DNA from: Tetragonia tetragonoides
Lineage: Eukaryota; Streptophyta; Magnoliopsida; Caryophyllales; Aizoaceae
Assembly (NCBI GenBank): GCA_038025085.1
Contig: CM076141.1
Span: 17,424,001 to 17,488,000, forward strand
Reading direction: 5' to 3'
Length of the DNA: 64,000 nucleotides
The translations under genes and the position numbers were made by a program. Shown here piece after piece: positions 1-12,100 of this stretch. Each line of letters starts with the position of its first letter. Position 1 is the first letter of the stretch. The notes below the pieces were generated by a model. It worked only from the letters and a program-made list of their open reading frames with translations, did not search any database and was not told the origin of the DNA.

Positions 1-1226
1 AGGAGTCAAAAGAAAAGTACAATATGTACCATACAGAACACATTACTTTTCTTTTAGATAAGACATACAAAACCCATCATACAACAATTTTAATCAATGC
101 AGAGGCAACGGCAAATTAAGTAATTGCAAAATTAAAAGACATTATAATGATAGAAGGGAGAAACACAATGCAGAGGAAAGATGTCGAAGAAGAAAGGCAT
201 AAGCTCAATGAAGAAACCGAGGTAGCAAAAACACCACACCTCTAAAGACACTTGACTCACACCTTGCACAATCAATTATTGTATTGTTTTACACATTTCG
301 AATTTTGACTTCAAGTGTACTCTATTAAAGCTTAGTTTTTTTCCCATCATATCTATTTTTTTGTTTTTCCACATCATCATATCAATTTTACTTGAAAGAG
401 TTTGATTACATGTGCCCCTTATCGCATGTGAACTGGCCAACCTAAACATTAGATTGAGCTAGAGTTGCGACAATCCCATCCCTTTTCGCTCCCACCTCCC
501 ATGTCCTAAGAGGCTAGGAGCTTGAAGTTTCTGCTTATAGTAATTCAATACAACTTAATTTTGAGAAGCTGAGTATTTACTGATCAACCATCAGTATTGC
601 TGAAACATTGGATTTTTCTGCCATTCTTACACCAAATTCCTCTATCTAAGATTCTGTAATAGCACATTCCCTCCTCCTAATATCTTCACCATCCATAGAG
701 AGAGAACTTCCTAAGTTCCAGTCCAGTTTTGATCAAAACAAACTTATCTGAAAAGAACTTTAGCTTCATCCTTGAAGAAGTTACATCCTTTACTCTTTTA
801 GATAGAGCTACAACACTCTTACTTTCAACATCTGATAACTTTTTCAGAACTTATTTTCTTTTAGCAACTGCTGCAGAACTCCGTCTCAGCCAAATGATAA
901 TTAAGCTTAGAACTCTAGTTTCTTATATATATTATGTATAGTGTAGCACATTTACCCAAATGGTCAAACTGAGCCTTTAGCTCCATGGGATACTGGCAGA
1001 AATATGTGTATAGTTTTGTTAGATAGAATGCTTCACTTCACCACCGTAGAGCATATCCACTGCTCTGTTTCTCTCATAGTTTGGGTCCTACAAGTGAAAC
1101 TACCAGCTAGTAAATCTATCCCTAAGAGCAAAGCTCCAAGTGAAATAAGATCAGTGTGAGCATCAAGTAAAGCAGAGCTCATCACCAAGCATCTGTTATT
1201 TCATTAATGGCCAATGGCCCAATGTA
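1..1226. other. Unassigned stretch, probably intron or gene-flanking DNA
   Basis: No gene of a known family is recognised here. Two open minus-strand stretches read like coding sequence but match nothing I know: about 1190 down to 1057 (a hydrophobic run followed by a polar tail and a stop) and about 845 down to 696 (Lys/Ser/Val-rich, then a stop). They could be exons, exon relics or chance. The stretch lies downstream, in the minus direction, of the GRAM-domain first exon at 3591-3700. Confidence 0.3.
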
Positions 1227-1984
1227 CTATGTTACCAGGACTCGGGTACGGGTGTCGGGTATGGGTACGTGTCCAAGTGTCGGATATGTTATCTTTCGAA
1301 ATTTGAGGACACGGGGACGCTGTCCTAAATTAGGGACACGGGTGCGGGGACCCTGTCCTAAAGTTGGACACGGGTGCGGGGGTACGGCATTTTTATTATA
1401 TATATATTAGAGATTGTATTTTTAAAATTAATTCTTTTATTTATAAGTTAAAACTGCTGTAAATACAGAGGTTGCGTTTTGAAAACTACTGTAAGTTAAA
1501 ATACGTTTAATTTGATGTGTTCTCTTTATAAAATGAAGCCCATTAAAACTTTGGGCCCAATTTGAACAAAGCCACTACAGTACACGTGATAATATATCAG
1601 CCTCATAAGGTAAAACCCTACTTCATAAAAGCCGCACTTACGCAGGAGAGAGAAAGAGAAGAGTTGTTGAGCAAACCAAAATGGCGGAGGAGCTTATGAC
1701 GCACAGGAGCACACTCATCTGCTGTTTCAGTCTCTCTCCTCTCTTGTTTCCTCATACCCTCTCTTGTTTCCTCACTCTCTCTCCTCTTTCCTTCGATCTA
1801 GGTTCAATTTATCTAATTTTTTCCCCCAAAGTCTCTCTCATCCTCTTTCTTCTCTGTGAAAATGGCCATGAACGTACCGCCGTGTCGTACTGAAAATTGG
1901 CGTGTCAGACGCGGATTTTGTACCGGTACCCATGTCGTGTCGACACGACACGGGTACGATGACCTAAACTGCCGAGTAACGTAG
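1227..1984. mobile_element. Non-autonomous hAT-like element with perfect 8-bp target duplication
   Basis: The 758-bp element is bounded by imperfect terminal inverted repeats (CTATGTTAC at the left; the right end read in reverse is CTACGTTAC). It is flanked on both sides by the 8-bp duplication CCAATGTA (1219-1226 and 1985-1992). The sub-terminal parts are rich in GGGTACGGGTGTC-like words and the core is AT-rich. No transposase is encoded. The 8-bp duplication and short inverted ends fit the hAT superfamily. A shorter relative lies at 50389-50576. Confidence 0.8.
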
Positions 1985-3590
1985 CCAATGTATCTGTTTT
2001 TGCATGACCATTGCTTCAGCAAGGTAGAAGTTTTACCCTGTAAAGATGGTACAAGGCTACAAATGCATTGGGTGCGTGGACACAGTCATTTGAAGGAAAT
2101 CCATACACAACCCCAAAAATGCATTCGACAGTATTCAACAAATCTCAAAATGATTGAGCCGGTGGAAGCAAGATCCCCATCCTTCTCTGTGGGTCATATA
2201 GTCTTCCTTCTCCAATATGCCTCTCTACTTTAAGTTCCACGGCTAATAGAACTGAGAGGATGACGAGGGTTTGTTTGTGGTCCTGTGTGGGTGGAGAGTG
2301 GAGACAACAAAAGGTCACTTGGTGAGTTAAACTTTGCTGTGTGGGCCAGGGCTAAAGAAGGTTTATGTATTGGTAGACAGGCAACTAAGAAAAATTCTCT
2401 CGTGACTTGTGAGCATGTGGTGATAAGCAGGAGCTTTGTGGCACAAGGTTATTAGGAGCACGTACAATTTGCACTTGTACCAGGTATAGCGCATGCGAAT
2501 AGACGGAAGCTTGTATTCCAGATTCTTCTCATATCCTCCCTTTAGTTACTAGTTAGTTTAAAACTCACTAATGGTTCGAGCATCAGATTTTTAAAGGACA
2601 TCACTTTGATCACCTGCTCAATCCGCGACTACAAATTCCGCCTTACTACCTTCATGAAAACTGTTTACAGTATCCTCCCTCTATTCTAGATTTTTGTACC
2701 ACATATCCTACTGTGTTTGAATACCTAAAGCCAAAGTGCTTTTCAGCAGTTGCACAGAACTATTTATAATGAATGCCAAGCTAGCTAGCAATCTTCTAAC
2801 AGACTTTTCCAAAAGGTGGGGAGGTAATGCTTTAAGCCACAGCTACTGGGTGCATATGCAAACCTGTCCAATTCCTCCGTAGTGCTGGTAGGCAATGTTA
2901 AAAGGCGAAACACTTGCTATTTTGTCCACACCAATAATATTATGGATATCCTTACCAAATTTATTGGTGGATACAAGCTAAATCAAAGCAGGCAACTCAC
3001 TGAGTAAATTTCACCTATTTTTCTCTTGCTATTGTAACTATTCAATTATCCCTTGACTGCTTCTTCATCCTCTTGCTATTGTAACTTTTAATTATTTCCC
3101 TCTTTTAGGGCTTATAGAATTGTCATATGAACCAAGCACTTTCTACTGTCTGATTTTCCCATTCTCAAGAGTTCTATTAATTTGGCATCTGTTCTGCAAT
3201 GATAAACCACAGTGATGCACAATCTCACCAATACGCACAATTCCTTTCAACACCACAAAAATCCAATTCATAACACCACCAAGACATTTTCAAAACAATC
3301 CATCCAATTCTTAAACCCCAAAACATAAAGCTTCTCAATCGAAAATTAAAAAAACAATTGAACAATTCCAATAATAAACTAACTTCCACCGTAATGCATA
3401 ATTCCGATCAACACCATTTAATCCAATTTATGATCCGAAAACCTTAAAGTTTCTCAATCGAAATCAAAGCAACAATTGAACAATTCCAATAATCAACTAA
3501 CTTCCAGCTCAATTAGCATTCAAACCAAAAACACAAAACCTAAAAAAATAAACAAACAAATTTGTAAATTAAGAGAGAGAGAAAGCTTAC
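1985..3590. other. Unassigned stretch, possibly intron 1 of the GRAM-domain gene
   Basis: The sequence follows a well-formed splice donor (minus strand, at 3590) and may therefore be intron. I looked for the next GRAM-domain exon on the minus strand and did not recognise it. No RNA gene or clear repeat was seen apart from the hAT element that ends at 1984. Confidence 0.3.
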
Positions 3591-3700
3591 CCAGGGATCT
3601 TGTCAACCTCAAATTCGACACCATCTCTAGCCAAGACGAATAATTCATTGAAGAAAGGTACTGGCATGCCATTGGGAAATAGCTGAGGGTTTTGCGCCAT
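3591..3700 (-). CDS. First coding exon of a GRAM/WBP2-like protein (partial gene)
   Basis: The exon starts with ATG at 3700 (minus) and encodes 36 codons plus two bases, ending at a GTAAG donor at 3590. The peptide begins MAQNPQLFPNGMPVPF and ends in VEFEVDKIP. This is the conserved start of the plant GRAM-domain family related to WW-domain-binding protein 2 (the Arabidopsis At5g11680 type, recalled from memory), small proteins thought to bind membranes through the GRAM fold. A pyrimidine-rich leader lies just upstream. The remaining exons, expected at lower coordinates, were not recognised. They may lie outside the window behind a long intron, or the gene may be truncated. The identity of the exon is fairly secure; an intact gene is not shown. 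Confidence 0.75.
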
Positions 3701-3711
3701 TTTTCTCCTCC

Positions 3712-3755
3712 TTTTCTCTTTCTCTTTCTCTTTCTCTTTCTCTTTCTCTTTCTTC
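3712..3755. repeat. (CTTTCT)n hexamer repeat in the 5' leader of the GRAM-domain gene
   Basis: About seven copies of TTTCTC lie 12-55 bp upstream of the ATG at 3700. On the coding strand this reads as a GAGAAA purine tract in the presumed 5' UTR. Confidence 0.85.
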
Positions 3756-4485
3756 TCTTGTTGCTGTCGATAATACCAGAATCAGATAATCCACCAATTA
3801 ACCGATTTATACAATTATACTACGGAGAATAACAAATTCGTTGCGTAATTCTGAGCTTCCACCAACTTCTGGACCCATCTACAATCTTCTGTCACACCAG
3901 AATACTCCTATATACCTACGCGTCTAGTCCTTCGGATTTCCATCAATAATAGGAGTATAAATTATTTAATTTTTTTTTATAAATCAAATTTTATTTTTTT
4001 TAAGACAGTAAGATGGCTCGAGGTGCTTGGGGAGGGTAAGGGAAACACACACGGCTGGGAATGAGAATTGTAAACCCCCCGTTTTAAGGGTGGAAGGTGG
4101 GAGTGGTGCCACTGCATCAAACCCAAGTTTTCAAGATACGTGTCTCAAGATTGAGGGTCGAAGCGTTAAGGCTTTTGCATCATCTAAACTTTGTATTATG
4201 ATTATAATTTTTCCCATAAATCTGTAATTAGGAAAGTTTCTTTTTCAAAAAAAAAAAAAAGAAATAGAAAATTGTTATGAGAATAAAACAAAACATGTGA
4301 ATGATTTATCGGGAATTAATCTATCTAACTTTATGCAAGAGTTCAGCTAACTTACGTCAACCTATGCATATAGAGATAGAATCTGATTAATATATGGATA
4401 AAGTAGATTCCACTAGGATTTTGATATATCCATGTAACATGTGAATCCGAAATGGATGACAGGTTGTAAACTATACACATGGGAT
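3756..4485. other. Intergenic stretch
   Basis: This holds the probable promoter of the minus-strand GRAM-domain gene and AT-rich DNA. Positions 4000-4260 contain a less AT-rich segment ending in a run of A (4246-4260), which resembles a retrocopy or SINE fragment, but I cannot assign it. Confidence 0.35.
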
Positions 4486-5151
4486 TAGACCTGTCAATTC
4501 TCGACCCGACCCGAAAACCCGACCCGACCCGTTTTTTCAGGGTCTTGACACGAATTTTCCGATCCGAAACCCGGTTTGATCCGAATCCGATTAACTAGGT
4601 GTTTCTCGGGTCGAACCCGACCCGTTAGTGGGTCAACCCGTTTGACACGAAAATAGAACAATTTGTAATTATAAATAAAAAGTTCGACTAAAACATCCTA
4701 AAAATCATATAAAACCTTTTTTTATTATTCATTGACATTTTCTCTACCTCTTTGTTCTCTCAAAATAAGAAATTTTGCTTTTAACTACGCTAAAATGGAC
4801 GGAAATATAAAGTACAACTTATCGAATAATTAAAAAAAATATAAAGAATATCATATAATTGTATAAACATATCAAAACGTGAAAAAATATACGTACTTAG
4901 TTAATACAAGTTATAAACTAGAGTATGTATTTGCAAATATACCATTTGAAAGCATAAATTAGCTATATAATTGACAAAAAAAATAAAATTTATTGGGTCA
5001 CTCGACTCGGTGGGTCAACCCGAATCCGACAGCACTGAGTCAGGGTCGAGCAATTCTCATCCCAAACCCGAAATGACCCAATCCGCTAGTGACCCTAACC
5101 CGACATGACCCGAACCCAAATCCGACCCGTCCAACCCAATTGACAGGTCTA
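4486..5151. mobile_element. Non-autonomous hAT element, GGGTC-rich subfamily, copy 1
   Basis: The 666-bp element starts TAGACCTGTCAATT and ends with its near inverse AATTGACAGGTCTA. The flanks are CATGGGAT and CACGGGAT, an 8-bp duplication with one mismatch. Both ends are packed with CCCGACCCG/CGGGTC words around an AT-rich core. The copy at 6858-7500 is closely similar and lies in the same orientation. It has no coding capacity. Confidence 0.85.
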
Positions 5152-6103
5152 CACGGGATCTATAAATACCTGAGTTGCAAGTCTTTTTGACATGATCAAA
5201 TCAAAATCATCACATTCTCATATCTGAAAACTTGCACTTTAAAACAAAAATAGAAAAAGACAAAGTGTTGATGTTTTTGTTTAGTTAAGTTTAACTAATT
5301 CGCCTTCATTTTATTCGACGATATCCATTAATAGGATTATGACATTGTTTTGAAGCCGATTGAAGACTAGCAAGTGGCAACTTTAGTTAATCAGAGAAAT
5401 AAATTTGAAGTGTTATTTTATATCTACTACTGCTATTAAAGAACAATTATTAATTTTATTTATTTTTAGATAAGAAAGAACAATTATTAATTTTGATGTC
5501 TTTTGGTTATTATTGAATCAAAACTTTACTTCTCATTAACCAACAATAGATTTCCCTCAAAAAAAAAAAAAACAACAATAGATTATAAGACACTTAGCTA
5601 GTGTTTTGCAAGTTCTCATATAAAATGAATTTATGTGGACGGCATTCATTTAGAAACAAAATTTGCAAGCTTACATAATCACAATCCCACAATGGCACTT
5701 TTACAGAGAAAATACAACATTGAATTATCAGGCGCAAATTTACTGAAGCTAGGCTGATTCAACAATCAACAGGATGATTGTGGCTAGACATTGTATTAGC
5801 ATAAAGCATTGTTATACATGTTAGTAGTACTTAGTATTGTAGGAAAAATCTTGAAGGCACGTGCCTTTGCGTCATTGGCTTACAAGCACCATAGCCCCTC
5901 GGCTGTTAACAGCACAACTTTTGTTCTGCTTCCTCTTCTATTTGTTGTCAGTTAGATTAAGATTGCTATCAACTTATCACAAGCTCAAGCAATGAATTGA
6001 GTAGTTTCTGTATGTTCTGAAATCTCAAAAAAAAAAAAAAAAAAAAAAACTTTGAAATGTACTTAATATGTTTAGACTTCATGTGGATTCCTGCACCTTC
6101 AAT
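5152..6103. other. Intergenic stretch downstream of the MBOAT gene
   Basis: AT-rich sequence with homopolymer A runs (5558-5571 and 6027-6049) and no recognisable gene. The part next to 6104 would hold the 3' UTR and polyadenylation region of the minus-strand MBOAT gene. Confidence 0.4.
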
Positions 6104-9100
6104 TCAAATGTTTCCTTGCTGGGCATCACGAATATGAAACATAAGCTGCCATGATAAAATTAAAAAAAAGGAAAAAAACAAAGGGTCTCCAGTTAGTCAA
6201 AAATCGAGATCAACATGCAAAAGCACGACGAACAAAACATACCTTTGTTCCTACATAGAATGTAAAGAATATGACAGCAAGTACCGGAAGTCCTGTAAAA
6301 GAACGACAGCATAAACATAATGTTGCTAGGGCTGGGAGTGACAATAGAAGATATGTTAATAGGAAAACCAAGTTCTCATACCTTCTTTATGAAGAAAACC
6401 AGAAATCAAGAAATTGATTCCTGATGGTCCAACGACAAAGCCGACAAGATTAGCAATCTGCAGTTAAAATGTTTTCTGTTAAGCTCCTCTAAATATGGTA
6501 CCTCAACCAGCTTATCCCTACCAGTATTAGATATCATCTTTAGAGAATTAAGGTTCAACTCCACACGTATAAGAAAAATACCATGAGACACATGATTGTA
6601 ACAGCCCCAGCAATAGCACTCAGTTCATGGAAGAATAAGTTTCCATAAGCACTCTTCACCTGACAATATAATCAGAGTCATAATGACATAATGAAATTGG
6701 ACAAAACACTGTAAGAAAACATGTCAAAACTTGCAAGTTTGCGACAACTAAAGGAGCATTGCCAATTGTGCTTGAACAATTAGAGTGATTAGCTAATCAG
6801 CTTCACAACCAATTAGGCCATTTGTTTCACTTTCATCATGCTACTTATAGGCATAGGTAGACCTGTCAATTCCCGACCCAACCCGAAAACCCGTCCCGAC
6901 ACGTTTTTTAGGGTCCTGACACTGATTTCCCGACCCGGAACCCGGTTTGACCCGAACCCGATTAACCCGTTGTTCTTGGGTCAAACCCGACCCGTTAGTG
7001 GGTCGACCCGTTTGACCAGAAAAATAGAACAATTTGTAGTTATAAATAAAAAGTTCAACTATGTTATCCTAAAAAACCATATAAAACTTTTTTTTGTGTT
7101 TCATTAACTTTTTCTCTACATTTTTATTCTCTCAAAATGAAAAATTTTGCTCTTAACCACCCTCAAATGGACGGAAATATATTGTACAACTTATCGAACA
7201 ATTAAACAAAATATAAAAAATATCATATAGGTGTATATACATTCCAAAACGTGAATAAAATACGTATGTAGTTAATACAAGTTATAAATTAGAATATATG
7301 TGTACAGATATACCGTTTGAAAACATAAATTGACTATGTAATTGACGAATAAAATAAAAAATTTTGGGTCACCCGACCCGGTGGGTCAACCCAAACCCAA
7401 CAATACTGGGTCAGGGTCAAGCATTTCTCAACCTGAACCCGAAACGACCCGACCCGCTAGTGACCCTAACCCGACCCGCCCGACCCAATTGACAGGTCTA
7501 GGCATAGGTTTAGTGGAACTGCAAACATTAGGTGGCAATAGCTAAAGAAAATGTGATTGTCACTGCTGCTGCCTGCACACGAAACACATGCATATTCAAA
7601 TTTAGGTAAACATCTGCAAGCATCAGATGTAAGAATACAATTCAATGACTTGATATTTTTCTCTGATTTGGAAAGGAATTTTTTTCATGTTTTTTTTGGG
7701 TTTGCAAATGGTTGGTGAGGGTTCCCCAGTCCATCCCACAATTGGCATAAAGCTAACAGCTACTGCCACCTGAATAGGATTTAGGGGCATGGGGTTTTAC
7801 CCAAGGCACAGCACCTCTCAGGCCATAACTCTCCTTCAAACACGGAGAGGAGGGCCTCATGCAGTTGAAAAGGCCCAATACATGTCATTTCAAAAGATAA
7901 AATAAACAATGCACAAGGTTGCTGGAAAACTCAATGTGCATTGACCAATACAAGCGATGCCAGAGGCCGACATTTGGACATGTATCTCGATTGGATACCT
8001 TTAGCCGAGTCCAAGTAGCATATATTAATAGGGACTAGAAAAGATAAAGCCTCAGATGTTTTCATTGAAGTATATGCAATCACAACCTGAGAACTTCCAG
8101 CAGCTGATTTTAATAAAACTTCTGGAATAAAGAAGATACATGTCAACCATGCCCAACATAGAAGCTTCCTGATACAAAGCCAAAAAGTTTAGAACTAGTA
8201 AGACGAACTTCAAACATTCTGCAAGTCACATTAAAAATGATGGTCATTGCGTAGTTAAGTGATTACCATTCTACATCATGCCATACAGCAACAAATGTGA
8301 ATATAACCCACACATTTAGTAGTTTTGTCCTTGAACCACCCAGAGGGATGTAAATATACCTAGCTTTCACACAAATATTCAAAAGAATATTTAGTTGTTC
8401 CAAACAAGTACAGAAATATCAATCACAAAGCCACATGAGACATACCTCACAAGCCATTTGTTATAGGAAGCATGCCAACTTTTCCAGAAGCTTTCCAAGT
8501 TGTGACAATTGTTGATGCATTTTGGCATATTTTCTGGAGCCTCAATGCCATTCATCTATAAGACCACATGTGCACTTATATTGGGCTCAAGTTTCATGCG
8601 ATAAAAGAAAAAGATCACATGGGGGACGAAAAAAAAATCAAGTATTCAGATGGAAGGGTAATAGAATCTCTAAATTTTGAATTAAGTAAAGAGATAATTT
8701 GGTGTACCAATGACCAGAACCGGAAATAACGCCAGATGAGGAGAAACTTCAGCCACATGAAATTCAAGACCTGTATGAAGATGAAACCACCAGAAAATGA
8801 TGCCATAACGAAGAAATAATGAACACTCTAGTAGTCTAGTAGCAGTGTAGCACTCAACTTGCAATAAAGCCAAACTACAGAGGAGCTCAATCACACAACT
8901 CCTAACAAAAAGGGGTCGCAACTCTATCAGTGCCTTGTTGCATATCCAGGGCACTGTTACCAAACAGTACAACTATGACAGGATGATTTCTCTGTGAATA
9001 TAGAATTAGAAGATCATACAATGACCACCGACCCTAGCTTCTTTGCACTATTTTTTTTCTAGGACTCTATTTTGGAGCACTGGGCTTGTTCCTCGAGTTG

Positions 9101-12100
9101 GATAAGTTCCACGTTAAATATTGAGGCTTTGAGTCTAGAGAGTAAGCTTTTGTGAGCTGTGCCATGTTTGCACGGGGGGGGGGGGGGGGGGGGGGTTAAT
9201 GACTTAGGCGGAGAGCAAAAAACTAACAATTGGAATTTTCAAGATCTCTACATTTCGGACGAGTTGGTGTGGGATAAAGTGTTGCATTCTTCACCACTTT
9301 GGGTTGTTGCATATAGGTCTTTTGGGGGTGCCTCTAGTCAATATTCACATAGACTGAAGGGATCCTTTCTTTTGACCTGTTCTTGAGGACTGCTTGTCCA
9401 ACCTCTTACTGATCTTCATTAATACAACATTCTCTTACCTAAAAAAAGGGTCCAAATAATGCATAACTCAATAACATATGTTCAGGATATTTTGGTATAT
9501 CAACTTAATGAAAGTACTCTTAAATTGATATTTACGGAGCCTGAAATCTGTGGTACTTGAGACATTGAACGCATTGAAACAGACATAAGATATTAGGATG
9601 AAAATTAATAATACGTGGATGCATGCAGCTTGAAAATGAATTAGGCTTATGGTATTCACCGTCAACAACTCAACATTGTGGGAACCGCTGTTGTTGGCCA
9701 ATATCATTCAGTGCAGGGTGAGAATAACCACTCTTGAAATAAATATAACTCTAGTTAGCAGCACTTACCCCATACCCAATGATAAAGATATCCACAGCTG
9801 ATAGCTGTTTCCAAAAGCCACTGGAGAACGGAACAATATTAGGAATTAGCTGATAGTCTTTTAGCCATATTTAACACAATTTCTAATTCAAAAATGCCTC
9901 ACCTTAGTGCAAAGGCATTGTAATAAAACAAGTGGGTCATTACTTCAACTAGGCCAAGACAAATAACCCATCTTAGCCCATAAAGAGCAACGTCTTTGAA
10001 GGAGTATGCATTTTGTGGCACATCTATCTGCACAGAGTGTTAATAAACTTCAGTATATATGTCGAGCAACCCCAAAAGTTTATCCAAAGCATACTATCTT
10101 CTTACCTTTTCTCTACTCAGACTACTACGAATTACGATGATAATCCCATTCTCACCAAATGTACCTTAAAATGTTTTTATTTGAGTATTTATCAAAAACC
10201 TTCCCAGCCTGCCCACAATAGGATCAAAGTAAACTGAAATTTCGACTAGACTGATGATTCATTAAGATTCCCACACTTGACCATGAGTACCAGGACAGGA
10301 AATAAGAGACAATCAAGAGGACCAAGAACGAAGATAACCATCGTATTAAAAGGAAAGGGGAAAAAAAAGGAGAGAAAGAGAACAATAGAAGACACAGCCA
10401 AAAAAACACAGGGAGAGGGATGAATTTCCTGGTCTTCTATTCCTCGGAGAGCAGAGGGGGTGTAGGCAAAAGCAGTCTAGTAAAATGACAGCTAGAATTT
10501 ATATCTTCTCTTGACTAAATTCACGAATTTTAGGGACTATTGATAATCTATTAAATATGAGACCCTCTCTTTTCCTATTTGTTACATTGGCATCACTTTA
10601 TTTCTTGGTGGCATTCTGGGGTATTATAGACTTTGTAGTAACGGAGGTGTTATCTGTCCAGTAACTATCTGCAACAACATTGTTCAACTCTATGTCATAA
10701 TCCACAGTTTTGGGACAAATCAGGGCAGTGGTTGTCCAGTAAGGAATTGGATGAACCACTTGTAAGTTGCATAGATTAAATAGTTTACGCATTAAATAAC
10801 CAAAGGAAGATGTGCTGAAATTGATGCCAATTGAGGAAATCAAAACATCAGATTACAACTAGCTGAAGGCTAAAAGATACAACAAAATATATATATACAG
10901 ATTTTTGGGTATAAGCGCTGGTGAGGTGACAAGTGTCACTCTCCGGTTGGCTTATACCCAAGTCATTAATTAAAACTTATTTCTCTTCTTTTTTTTTTTT
11001 TGAGGCTTATTAATTGTTAGATAGTTAATTAACATAAATTTAAGTAGTTAATGATATAATAATAAAATATTTTAAAAAATTATATAATCACATTAAATGG
11101 TAGAACTATAACAATAAAAGATATTAATTCTTCATTTTTTTTTTCTTTTTTAAGCTTCTAAAAAAAAAAAACAATTCTTCCCTTTTTTCTAATTATCTTT
11201 ATGGTAGAATGAATTTGGTTTATTTTTGGTTCAAAGTGGAGGTTATGTGACAAGTGACCAATTGTCATTCAACGAGTTTGTGTCCTCACTCTTCGCACAT
11301 GTGACTAATTAATTGTGAGAATAAGCGCAAGTGATGTGACAAGAGTTACATTTTGAGTTACCGCTCTTATCCTTTATTGTACTCTAATTTGGGTCATATT
11401 TTTATTAAATTGTATATTTGTGGGTACGTTTGCAGGTATATGCGCAGATAATTACATTTTGAGTCACCATTTTTGTTAAGATTGATGATTGTGGTTTGTG
11501 GGTATAAGAGAAATAGTACTATGACATGATTAGCGATACATGTCTAAAATTAGGGGGATAAGGACAAGTAATGTGACAATAGTCACATAATAATTTGTAT
11601 AATGTTTTATATTTTTAGGTTTAAGGACAGAGTACAATGCAAGTGTTTGACTGATATTTGTGAGGGTAAATACAGCTTGGGTGGTAAGTAACATGTGAGT
11701 ATGTGACTAATATTTGTGGAATGATACCCTAAAAAACAAATTATTTGATAATTGTAATGTAATTAGGGTATGCATTTAGTCACTTTTATACCCCCTTTAT
11801 TAATTCTATTTTTGTTGGTACAAGCGCCGATTACGTGACAATTGACATGCAAAGCATATTTCTAGAAAAAGTACATGTAATATGTATTTAGGCATTGAGT
11901 CACCCAGCTTATTAGTCTTTGATTATATATTTTTGTAAAGTTAGATAAATTTTGTAATAAACAATATAACGTAAGATAGAAAATAGTATACAGAGACAAT
12001 TTATTCATAAGACATATTTGCCCATTTTAATGGCACAATATTAGTGGTCAATCATTTTTTATGTACAATATTTCTGGGCCATTTTGGTGAAATGCATTCA

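Noticed and set aside
4000..4260. Segment ending in poly(A), considered as a SINE or processed pseudogene
   Set aside because: No polymerase III boxes, no target duplication and no similarity to a known protein were recognised.
6838..7545. Pro/Arg/Thr-rich frames in and around the hAT copy
   Set aside because: They translate GGGTC-type words of the element on both strands; no start context or similarity.
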